Below, piece after piece: positions 16,928 through 24,150 of a stretch of 35,966 nt of DNA. A model generated the notes under the pieces. That model worked only from the letters and a program-made list of their open reading frames with translations. It was not told the DNA's origin and ran no database searches. Position 1 is the first letter of the stretch; each line of letters opens with the position of its first letter. This DNA comes from Cyanocohniella sp. LLY. GTDB lineage: Bacteria; Cyanobacteriota; Cyanobacteriia; Cyanobacteriales; Nostocaceae. Made by a program: the position numbers and the translations under genes. The stretch spans positions 1 through 35,966 of the forward strand of contig JAKOMP010000047.1 of NCBI GenBank assembly GCA_022241785.1. Direction: 5' to 3'.

Positions 16928-19900
16928 GCTTATGCCTGCTGATGCGTTCTTTACTTCATTGGCAGCAGATCGAGGGCACAAAGCGATCGCAGTGGTTTTA
17001 TCGGGAGCGGATGGAGACGGTTCACTGGGGCTGAAGGCAATCAAGGCAGCTGGAGGCGTGACTTTTGCTCAGTGTGAAGACACGGCAAAATTCGATAGTA
17101 TGCCCAATACCGCTGTAGCCACTGGGAATGTCGATTTTGTGTTGCCGCCGCAAAAAATTGCCGAGGAACTGGTAAACCTCAGTCGCAATCCTTTTATTTC
17201 TAAGTCATTACCACCGATCGCAATTGAGAAGTTGCCCGAACAGGGAGATGCCCTGACGACTATATTTATGTTGTTGCGATCGCAAACTGGCGTTGACTTC
17301 AGCCACTACAAGCCCAACACCCTTGATCGCCGAATCCAGCGCCGAATGCTGTTGTATAAACTAGAACGCTTGCAGGATTATGCCGAGTATTTGCAAAATA
17401 ATCCGGGTGAAGTCAAGGCACTCTATGAAGAAATTCTGATCCATGTAACCCATTTTTTCCGCGATCCCGAAGCATTTGAACTCTTGAAAGAGCGAGTCTT
17501 TCCTACCATCATCCAAAACAAATCAGCAGAGTTGCCGATTCGGATTTGGGTAGCTGGGTGTTCAACGGGCGAAGAAGTGTATTCCATCGCTATCTCTTTG
17601 CTGGAGTTTTTGTCAGATAAAGTAACCTCGCCGCCGATCCAGATTTTTGCCACAGACATTAGTGAAATAGCGATTGACAAAGCGAGATCGGGTATTTATG
17701 CAGAGAATCAAATGGTGGAAGTCTCACCAGAGAGCCGCCGCCGATTTTTTAATGTCCTTGAGGGCGGTGGATATCAAATTAACAAAGCTGTGCGCGAACT
17801 ATGTGTGTTTGCTAGGCAAGACTTGGGCAGCGATCCCCCTTTTTCTAACTTAGATTTAATTAGCTGCCGGAATGTACTGATTTACTTGGACGAAATGTTG
17901 CAAAAACGGATATTGCCCATCTTTCATTACAGTCTTAACCCGACTGGCTTTTTGCTGCTAGGGACTTCAGAAAGCACAGGTAAATATTCGGACTTGTTTA
18001 CTCTAATTGACAAAAAGTATAAAATCTATAGCAAAAACCTAACTGTAATTCGTCCAACTTTTTCGTTCATTACCAGCAATTATCCGGTGGCAAAAGTGGA
18101 CGAATCAAAGCCGACCAATGAGAATCCATCGGATGAGGTGGACTTAGAGAGAAAAACTGACCAACTAATCTTGAATCGCTATGCCCCAGTGGGTGTGGTG
18201 ATTAATGACAAGATGGAGGTGCTGCAATTTCGGGGAGAAATCGATCTCTACCTCAAACTTGTACCTGGGAAACCAAGTCTTAACTTATTCCAAATGGTGC
18301 GCCAAGGCTTGCTTATGGAGCTACGGGCGACAATTTATCAGGCACAACGGCAAAAAATTCTAGTTAGAAGAGAAGGGTTACGAATTGAAGAGGGCGATCT
18401 TTCAAAAATCATCAATCTTGAGGTGATTCCATTCAAGCCTGCAACTGACAAAGAACTCTACTTTCTGGTTTTATTTGAACAAGCGCCACCCACGGTTAAT
18501 AATATCAACACAGTAAATCTTGAAAGTTTAGAGCAGCCAGACTTAGAGCGAGAGATTGTTCGGCTCAGGCAGGAACTTGCAACCGCCATCCAAGAGCGGG
18601 CTGCGACTCAAGAATATCTACAAGCGGTGATCCAAGAGCAAGAAGACATCAATCAAGACCTGAAAGTTGCCAATGAAGAAATCCTCTCCAGCAATGAAGA
18701 GTTGCAAAGCACCAATGAGGAGTTAGAAACTGCCAAAGAAGAGATTCAGGCAACCAACGAAGAACTCAACACAACCAATGAAGAATTCCGCTCTCGAAAT
18801 CAGGAATTACACCAAGTTAACAACGATCTCACGAATTTGCTTGGCAGTATCAATATTCCCATTTTGATATTGACTTTGGACTTATGCATTCGACGTTTTA
18901 CGCCAATGGCGCAGCGACTTTTCAATTTAATTCCCGCCGATGCTGGACGACCTTTGAGCGACATCAGAGCTAATCTCGATGTTCCTGACTTAGAAACTCT
19001 AATTTTGGAGGTACTTGACACACTCAGCATCAAAGAATTAGAAGTTCAAACTCTGGGGGGACATTGGTACAACCTCCGCATCCGTCCTTATCGCACTACA
19101 GAAAACAAGATTGACGGTGTAGTGTTGGTGTTAGTAGATATTGATGATCTTAAACGCAGTGCCGCAACATTAGAAGAAGCCCGGAATTACGCTGAAGCAA
19201 TTGTGGAGACGGTACAAGTGCCGTTAATCGTCCTTGATGCTGATTTCCGGGTGAATAAAGCCAATCACTCGTTTTATGAAACATTTCAGGTTTTACCATT
19301 AGAGACAGCCGAATCTCTAATTTTTGAACTAGGGAATGGTCAATGGAACCTGCCCGGACTGCGATCGCTCTTAGAAGACATTCTTGCCAACGGTACCGCT
19401 ATTGAAAACTGGGAAGTAGAGCATAGTTTTGAGCGGATTGGGAAGAAAACCATGCTGCTCAATGGTTGGAAAATTATTCAACAGGGAGATGTCCAACGGA
19501 TTTTGCTGGCCATTGAAGATATTAGCGATCGCAAACAGTTTGAGTTAGAGCGATCGCAACTCTTAGCCCAGGAGCAGTCAGCCCGTCAACAGGCGGAAAT
19601 TGCCAACCGAGCCAAAGATGAATTCCTGTCGAATCTCTCCCATGAACTTCGTAACCCGCTCAATACTATACTGGGCTGGGCGCAACTTTTCCGCACCCGC
19701 AATTTAGATTCTTCAGCACTCACTCGTGCCTGGGAAGTGGTGGAGCGCAGTGCTAAAGTGCAAGCTCAGTTAATCAATGATATGCTCGATATCTCCCGGA
19801 TTACGAGTGGAAAGCTTCATTTAAACACTCGTCTAATCGATTTGGTTTCAGTAGTGGATGCCGCCATTGAGTCTATCGAATTTTCCGCAGAGGTAAAAAG

Positions 19901-20768
19901 CATTGAAATTATTTCAGACTTGAACTCGGCGACGGTTGTCGGAGATTTTGATCGCTTACAGCAAGTTCTGTGGAATTTACTTTCTAACGCCATTAAGTTC
20001 ACTCCAGATGGTGGGCGAGTGGAAATTATGCTCGAAGCTGTATATAGTCATGCTGAACTTCGAGTCAGCGACACAGGAATTGGTATCCGGGCAGACTTGC
20101 TGCCTTATGTTTTTGATCGCTTCCGCCAAGGAGATTCCAGCAGCAGCAAAACAACTCAGGGACTTGGATTAGGCTTGTCAATCGTCCGTCATATTGCAGA
20201 ACTTCACGGTGGAACAGTTCAAGTGCAAAGTCCAGGCGAGGGACTAGGAACCACAATTATCGTTAGGCTGCCTCTGCACTCAATGCCGTTGGAGATTACA
20301 CCGCCAACTGATTTAGATCCGAGCGTTTTGTCGGAGACTCCAGATCCATTAAATGGTAAAAATTCATCCCTTACTTTTGAAGGGTTATGCATCTTGGCTG
20401 TAGATGATCAAGCGGATAGCCGCGACTTAATTAAGTGGATGTTAGAAGACCTTGGGGCTGAAGTAGTAGTTATGACATCGGCAAGGGAAGCGATCGCTGC
20501 TTTAACTGAATCTCCTAGCAAATATGATGTGCTTCTAGCAGATATTGGGATGCCAGAGGAAGATGGTTTTTCCCTGATGCGTCAGGTGAGAGCGCTTGAA
20601 GCTGAAGCTGGGGGACAAATTCCCGCCGCAGCAATTACTGCCTATGCCACCGAACAAGAGCGGCAAAAGGCAATTGATGCTGGTTTCCAAATGCATCTAG
20701 CTAAACCGATTGACCTTACTCAATTAGTCTTGATAATTGCAAATTTGACTGAACGAGTCATCATATAA
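16926..20768 (+). CDS. CheB(truncated)-CheR-PAS-histidine kinase-receiver fusion protein
   Basis: The 1280-residue product starts inside a CheB methylesterase domain: residues 4-90 match its C-terminal half, including catalytic Asp31 in [19 protein letters not shown], while the Ser and His catalytic region is absent. A CheR methyltransferase follows (about 105-375), with RRIQRRM, SAM loop [13 protein letters not shown] and [12 protein letters not shown]. Next come a PAS-like region (395-535), a coiled coil (about 550-640; repeated [11 protein letters not shown]), two PAS domains, HisKA (His906 in [12 protein letters not shown]), an ATPase domain ([15 protein letters not shown]) and a receiver (Asp1206 in [12 protein letters not shown]). 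Typical CheBR-kinases begin about 170 residues earlier. The ATGs at 16926 and 16932 lack a good ribosome binding site, so expression is doubtful; it may be a pseudogene. Confidence 0.85.
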   Translation: MLMPADAFFTSLAADRGHKAIAVVLSGADGDGSLGLKAIKAAGGVTFAQCEDTAKFDSMPNTAVATGNVDFVLPPQKIAEELVNLSRNPFISKSLPPIAIEKLPEQGDALTTIFMLLRSQTGVDFSHYKPNTLDRRIQRRMLLYKLERLQDYAEYLQNNPGEVKALYEEILIHVTHFFRDPEAFELLKERVFPTIIQNKSAELPIRIWVAGCSTGEEVYSIAISLLEFLSDKVTSPPIQIFATDISEIAIDKARSGIYAENQMVEVSPESRRRFFNVLEGGGYQINKAVRELCVFARQDLGSDPPFSNLDLISCRNVLIYLDEMLQKRILPIFHYSLNPTGFLLLGTSESTGKYSDLFTLIDKKYKIYSKNLTVIRPTFSFITSNYPVAKVDESKPTNENPSDEVDLERKTDQLILNRYAPVGVVINDKMEVLQFRGEIDLYLKLVPGKPSLNLFQMVRQGLLMELRATIYQAQRQKILVRREGLRIEEGDLSKIINLEVIPFKPATDKELYFLVLFEQAPPTVNNINTVNLESLEQPDLEREIVRLRQELATAIQERAATQEYLQAVIQEQEDINQDLKVANEEILSSNEELQSTNEELETAKEEIQATNEELNTTNEEFRSRNQELHQVNNDLTNLLGSINIPILILTLDLCIRRFTPMAQRLFNLIPADAGRPLSDIRANLDVPDLETLILEVLDTLSIKELEVQTLGGHWYNLRIRPYRTTENKIDGVVLVLVDIDDLKRSAATLEEARNYAEAIVETVQVPLIVLDADFRVNKANHSFYETFQVLPLETAESLIFELGNGQWNLPGLRSLLEDILANGTAIENWEVEHSFERIGKKTMLLNGWKIIQQGDVQRILLAIEDISDRKQFELERSQLLAQEQSARQQAEIANRAKDEFLSNLSHELRNPLNTILGWAQLFRTRNLDSSALTRAWEVVERSAKVQAQLINDMLDISRITSGKLHLNTRLIDLVSVVDAAIESIEFSAEVKSIEIISDLNSATVVGDFDRLQQVLWNLLSNAIKFTPDGGRVEIMLEAVYSHAELRVSDTGIGIRADLLPYVFDRFRQGDSSSSKTTQGLGLGLSIVRHIAELHGGTVQVQSPGEGLGTTIIVRLPLHSMPLEITPPTDLDPSVLSETPDPLNGKNSSLTFEGLCILAVDDQADSRDLIKWMLEDLGAEVVVMTSAREAIAALTESPSKYDVLLADIGMPEEDGFSLMRQVRALEAEAGGQIPAAAITAYATEQERQKAIDAGFQMHLAKPIDLTQLVLIIANLTERVII

Positions 20769-21199
20769 TTCGTAATTCGTAATAGAGCCTCCGGCACGCT
20801 ACGCGGTAAGCGAATCTATGCCCGTTAGGGCTTTACATTCCGCTATCGCTGCACTCGTAATGACAATTTAAAGAGTCTAGAAGGCTTGAAACCCTTGTAG
20901 ATAGTACTTGTGTGTACACCTTAGCCTTGCAGGGGAGAGGAATGGAATCGGGGTTTTTGAAATCCGTCGAACTCACGTTCTTTGAGAAGTCGGGGATCTA
21001 ATTTTTCACGAATGATTTAGGATTACCATATCAAATGTTTGAATAAACGTTTGAATTACGTATAAGTTGTATAATCTCCATCTAAAACATTCAAAAGTTA
21101 TAGATGACATTTGACATATTTACTTAAAAAGATACAAAACATATTTGATTTATTGTACTAAAACAGAAAGTATCAACTATGAATTGAGGAGTTTTACGC
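20769..21199. other. Intergenic region with interspersed repeat and leader
   Basis: Positions 20788-20870 hold an interspersed repeat (GAGCCTCCGGCACGCTACGCG and a CCCGTTAGGGCTTTACA segment) related to the window start and 26400-26460. At 20966-21002 there is an imperfect hairpin (CGAACTCACGTTCTTTGAGAAGTCGG) that could terminate the kinase. The remaining AT-rich 150 bases probably include the promoter for the small gene at 21200. No other gene is seen. Confidence 0.5.
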
Positions 21200-21439
21200 A
21201 TGACTGCAACCTTCATGAGGAGGCCTAAGTTTCGCAATACCCAATGGGTGAGCTTTTTTGGTGGAGAAGGGATTGTACGCAGCTACACACCTGAATCTGG
21301 CACATGGACGTATCTTATTGAGATGTCATTAGGGCTAGAGCCTGACTTTGGCAGAGTTGGTGCAGAAACGATGATACTCCTCACCGAGGCAGATTTACAT
21401 CTACAAGGTCGAGGCACTTTACAACCTCAAATGACTTAG
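21200..21439 (+). CDS. Small protein of unknown function
   Basis: The 79-residue protein has no function I can name. It has a GAGGAG ribosome binding site about 10 bases before ATG 21200. The sequence is rich in beta-strand patterns: QWVSFFGGEGIVRSYTPESGTWTYLIEMSL, then DFGRVGAETMILLTEADLHL. The 'V.F.GGEG.V..Y.P.SGTW.Y.VEM' arrangement resembles a small beta-barrel (KOW- or SH3-like) fold, which is inference. A second small gene starts 76 bases downstream in the same direction, so the two probably form a pair. Confidence 0.7.
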   Translation: MTATFMRRPKFRNTQWVSFFGGEGIVRSYTPESGTWTYLIEMSLGLEPDFGRVGAETMILLTEADLHLQGRGTLQPQMT

Positions 21440-21514
21440 TTATGAATGATGCCATTCAAGCACTTTGTAAAGTACAATCACGTATTTTTCACAATATCAA
21501 CATGGAAGCTGAAA

Positions 21515-21700
21515 ATGTTTAAATCTACCGATTTAATTCGGGGTAAAATCTACTCTTGCCGAGGGGAACAAATCAAATTTAGTCATCAATCTCGTAATCA
21601 GAAATTCTTATTTGTAAACAGTAGTGGTAAGCACTTGATGTTTACATCCGATTTCATTCAGCGAGAACTTTATGAAATCAAAGTACTAGCAGAACAGTAG
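21515..21700 (+). CDS. Small protein of unknown function, paired with the upstream small gene
   Basis: The 61-residue product from ATG 21515 (MFKSTDLIRGKIYSCRGEQIKF) has a beta-rich pattern with KFLFVNSSGKHLMFTSDFI and ends EIKVLAEQ. A GGAAG ribosome binding site lies 8 bases before this ATG, which is why I prefer it over the upstream start at 21446. It is basic and has no membrane segment. It follows the 79-residue gene and precedes a degraded frame, so it may be part of a former small operon. I cannot assign a function. Confidence 0.6.
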   Translation: MFKSTDLIRGKIYSCRGEQIKFSHQSRNQKFLFVNSSGKHLMFTSDFIQRELYEIKVLAEQ

Positions 21701-22007
21701 GGGAAGTTTCATACAGCAAGACAACTCTGCTCTAGTCAAACAAATTGAAGACTTAAAAACTGATAGCTCCTCCTTAGAGTTCTCCAAAAATCCAATTTGG
21801 ACGAACAATTAGAGCAAGACTTCAACACCATTAATGCTCATTTTTGCGGATTATAAATCAAGACAATGAACTTGTTCTACCAAGCTTAGATCCAAATCCT
21901 TTCCCACCTACAACAAAACCCCTCTCAAGGTATCCTGGAAGGGTTAATAAGGGTAATAGGGGGTAGGATACCCTTGTTTTTCTGACTGTTAGTTGTTTTT
22001 CTGACTG
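21701..22007. other. Region holding degraded ORF and a short direct repeat
   Basis: Apart from the degraded frame, there is a possible hairpin-rich segment at 21905-21965 with GGTTAATAAGGGTAATAGGG-type words, and a direct duplication of TTTTTCTGACTGTTAGT at about 21976-22011 that runs into the stop region of the EF-hand gene. No further gene is seen. Confidence 0.4.
21705..21856 (+). pseudogene. Degraded small ORF with frameshift
   Basis: Two overlapping frames read like one damaged protein. The first has SFIQQDNSALVKQIEDLK up to a TAG at 21810-21812; the second, shifted by two bases, gives LDEQLEQDFNTINAHFCGL and a TAA at 21854-21856. The halves join sensibly near 21795. There is no start codon. 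Coiled-coil-like composition suggests the remnant of a third small gene in this cluster. Confidence 0.45.
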
Positions 22008-22262
22008 TTAGTTTAAATTCCCTGCTTTCTCAACAACTTGTTTTAACTCTTCAAAGGTGATACTACCGCCTTTATCTCCATGCATCGCTAGCAATTCCTG
22101 GGGGCTACTAACACCTGTTTCTGCTGAAATGATTGCAGTTAACCCAGGGCTTAAAAAAAGCTCATTAATCGAGACTTTGCCATCTTGATCGGTATCCAAG
22201 GTATTAAAAAGAGATTGAAGCTCTTGCTCGGTTGCCATTTCCCGCACTAAACCCTGTTCCAT
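22008..22262 (-). CDS. Small EF-hand domain protein
   Basis: An EF-hand loop is clear: DTDQDGKVSINE, with Asp at loop positions 1, 3 and 5 and Glu at 12. A second, degenerate loop (GDKGGSITFEEL) follows about 35 residues later. It is therefore a two-EF-hand, calcium-binding-like protein. Start choice is uncertain: ATG 22262 (MEQGLVREMA), ATG 22238 (MATEQELQSLF, with a GCGGGA before it) and GTG 22295 all fit. It has no signal peptide. It is convergent with the small-gene cluster and lies 70-100 bases from the prmA-end copy. The upstream region is not its natural promoter if the island end was rearranged. Confidence 0.65.
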   Translation of the reverse strand: MEQGLVREMATEQELQSLFNTLDTDQDGKVSINELFLSPGLTAIISAETGVSSPQELLAMHGDKGGSITFEELKQVVEKAGNLN

Positions 22263-22334
22263 TTCTAATGGTTGCCCAGCAATGTGTGTTAACACAATAA
22301 TCAGATTCCAACCGAGGATTTGGATCTGACGATT

Positions 22335-22487
22335 GCGATCGCCAAACCCAGCACTTGGGCCATTTTTAGCGGTATCTTACTGGAACAATCCAAAGCTGTT
22401 GCTGATGCTTTAGAGCAAAATGGTTGGGTGGTGGCTACCTTGTGGAAACGCAAAGAATGGTGTTGCTTGAATGCACGGCGTTCTTGA
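22335..22487 (+). pseudogene. prmA: Second copy of prmA 3' end
   Basis: These 153 bases match the last 153 bases of prmA (15806-15958) without gaps, starting at a GCGATCGC octamer and ending at TGA 22485-22487. I count seven substitutions, and all are synonymous (GCA/GCC, GTA/GTG, GTC/GTG, ACT/ACC, CGT/CGC, CGA/CGG, TCG/TCT). Upstream of the octamer and downstream of the stop the two loci differ. It has no start and is a fragment. Confidence 0.92.
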
Positions 22488-22568
22488 ACTCTTGAAGATA
22501 ACCAATTGGACTTTGGACAAAAAGTATCGCTTTATATAACTTCATTTAACTGGAGTATAAAAAATTTA

Positions 22569-22585
22569 TTTACCATAACGGTAAA
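22569..22585. promoter_or_regulatory. Operator-like palindrome 1 (TTTACC-N5-GGTAAA)
   Basis: TTTACC ATAAC GGTAAA is a perfect 6-bp inverted repeat with a 5-base spacer. It lies about 80 bases before the higB-like ATG, upstream of a possible -35 (TTGATA at 22593). Together with the second copy it fits a HigA-type antitoxin autorepression site. Confidence 0.75.
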
Positions 22586-22592
22586 GCATCAG

Positions 22593-22620
22593 TTGATATG
22601 ATATGTTTTTTGGACATATT
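22593..22620 (+). promoter_or_regulatory. Putative promoter of the toxin-antitoxin operon
   Basis: TTGATA (22593-22598) and CATATT (22615-22620) are separated by 16 bases and lie between the two operator palindromes. The -10 is weak. Placement between the operators supports the reading, but there is no experimental evidence here. Confidence 0.35.
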
Positions 22621-22626
22621 CAATTT

Positions 22627-22645
22627 GTTTACCAAAATGGTAAAC
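22627..22645. promoter_or_regulatory. Operator-like palindrome 2 (GTTTACC-N5-GGTAAAC)
   Basis: GTTTACC AAAAT GGTAAAC is a perfect 7-bp inverted repeat with a 5-base spacer, 20 bases upstream of ATG 22666. It repeats the half-site of the first palindrome, 58 bases downstream of it centre to centre (59 between start points of the cores). Confidence 0.78.
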
Positions 22646-22665
22646 TTGTATTAGTCTACTAAAGC

Positions 22666-22995
22666 ATGGAAATCGCCTTTGCTGATAGCAAACTGCAAAC
22701 ATTATGTGAGCAACTAGACATAGCACAAAGAAAATTGGGTGCAAAGTGTACCAAGAAATTGATCACTAGATTGGCTGATATTGCTGCTGTCAGTTGTGTT
22801 ACAGAATTAGTTGCAGGTCGTCCCCATCCCTTAAAAGGAGATAGGGCGGGTGAATTTGCAGTAGACCTAGAAGGTGGAAAAAGACTTGTATTTAAGCCAG
22901 ATCATGATCCCGTTCCTCTTACCAAGCATGGAAGTATTGATTGGTCAAAAGTTACTGCTATTTGTATTGTTTTGATTGGGGATTACCATGATTGA
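22666..22995 (+). CDS. higB: HigB/RelE-ParE superfamily toxin
   Basis: This 109-residue protein is the toxin of a type II toxin-antitoxin pair; the family cleaves mRNA at the ribosome. Features seen are an N-terminal helix pair (LQTLCEQLDIAQRKLG), the GRPHPLKGDRAGEFAVDLEGGKRLVFKP core typical of RelE/HigB beta strands with basic residues, and a C-terminal strand ICIVLIGDYHD. The stop overlaps the antitoxin start by 8 bases (ATGATTGA), so the two are translationally coupled. Two TTTACC-N5-GGTAAA operators lie upstream. The toxin-first order is typical of HigBA. Confidence 0.85.
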   Translation: MEIAFADSKLQTLCEQLDIAQRKLGAKCTKKLITRLADIAAVSCVTELVAGRPHPLKGDRAGEFAVDLEGGKRLVFKPDHDPVPLTKHGSIDWSKVTAICIVLIGDYHD

Positions 22996-24091
22996 GACAA
23001 CCCGACCCTTTACTCCAGATTGGGTATCTCCTCCCGGTGATACCATTGCTGACATATTAGAAGAGCGTGATTGGACACAAGTACAATTAGCCGAGCGATT
23101 AGGCTACACCACCAAACATATTAGTTTACTGATTAACGGCAAAGCACCGATTAATGAAGAAACAGCCCTGAAGCTAGAAAGGGTTTTAGGAAGTACAACA
23201 GCCTTTTGGCTCAAGCGTGAAGCCCAATATCGCGCTGCTTTAGCTAGCAAAGAAGAGCAAAACCGTTTAAAAGGGTGGATATCTTGGTTAGATGAGTTAC
23301 CAGTCAAAGAATTGATGAACCAAGGTGTAATTCCCAAGTGCCATTTAATAGACCAGAATAAACCAAATCTGGTAAAAAAGTTACTACATTTTTTTGGTGT
23401 AGCCTCGCCAGAAGAATGGCGAAGTTACTATGCAGGTATGGAAGTGGCTTTTCGTCGCACCCGCCAAGAACAAAGTGATGTTGGTGCTATTTCTGCTTGG
23501 TTGCGTTTAGGTGAAATAGAGGCAGAAAAACTAGCCTGTCCCAAGTACAGTAAACCAAAATTTGAAAAAGCGGTGCAGAAAATTCGCTCTTTGACAGTGT
23601 TAGCACCAGAGGAATTTCAACCACACATGCAAGAATTATGCAAAGAAGCAGGGGTTGTGCTTGTTTTAGTACCATCAATCAAGCGATCGCACGTTAGTGG
23701 TGTGGCAAGATGGTTAAATCCTCACAAAGCGCTAATTCAACTTTCTCTGTATGGAAAAACTAATGACCGCTTCTGGTTTAATTTCTTTCACGAAGCAGCA
23801 CATATCCTCCTACATGATAAAGAAAATATTTTTCTTGATGAATGGGATAGCGGAGAAAATTTGAAATCGCAATTAGAAAGCGAAGCTAATCAGTGGGTAC
23901 GGGAATTTTTGATTCCATCTGAGTACGACCAAGAATTAGCACAAATTAAATCGAAAAGCGATGTCATTTATTTTGCAGAGCGTATCAATATTCATCCTGC
24001 TATTGTTGTAGGTAGACTTCAACATGATAATTTAATTCCGGTTTCATGGATGAATAATTTCAAGGATAGTTTTGGTTTTTCATGTTTATAA
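22988..24091 (+). CDS. higA: HigA-type antitoxin fused to ImmA/IrrE metallopeptidase domain
   Basis: This product of about 367 residues starts at ATG 22988 (MIETTRPFTPDWVSPPGDTI), overlapping the toxin gene. Residues 15-80 are a Xre/HigA helix-turn-helix (IADILEERDWTQVQLAERLGYTTKHISLLINGK). The C-terminal half is an ImmA/IrrE (DUF955) domain with the HExxH zinc motif at His268 (FHEAAHILLHD) and a downstream Glu-rich segment (ESEANQWVREFLIPS) holding the third ligand. Such long HigA versions could be cleaved or could cleave repressors; whether the peptidase part acts on the antitoxin itself is not known from sequence. The two upstream palindromes are its likely targets. Confidence 0.9.
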   Translation: MIETTRPFTPDWVSPPGDTIADILEERDWTQVQLAERLGYTTKHISLLINGKAPINEETALKLERVLGSTTAFWLKREAQYRAALASKEEQNRLKGWISWLDELPVKELMNQGVIPKCHLIDQNKPNLVKKLLHFFGVASPEEWRSYYAGMEVAFRRTRQEQSDVGAISAWLRLGEIEAEKLACPKYSKPKFEKAVQKIRSLTVLAPEEFQPHMQELCKEAGVVLVLVPSIKRSHVSGVARWLNPHKALIQLSLYGKTNDRFWFNFFHEAAHILLHDKENIFLDEWDSGENLKSQLESEANQWVREFLIPSEYDQELAQIKSKSDVIYFAERINIHPAIVVGRLQHDNLIPVSWMNNFKDSFGFSCL

Positions 24092-24150
24092 TAATTACTA
24101 ATTTTCCTAAAATTCCCTGAAAAAGATTCTAGATAACTGCAAAATTTGCA

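Noticed and set aside
16928-17044. Upstream 39 codons of the minus-strand tnpB frame
   Set aside because: They are antisense to the CheB remnant and do not resemble a TnpB N-terminus; the family similarity starts only at IHSQVLQ.
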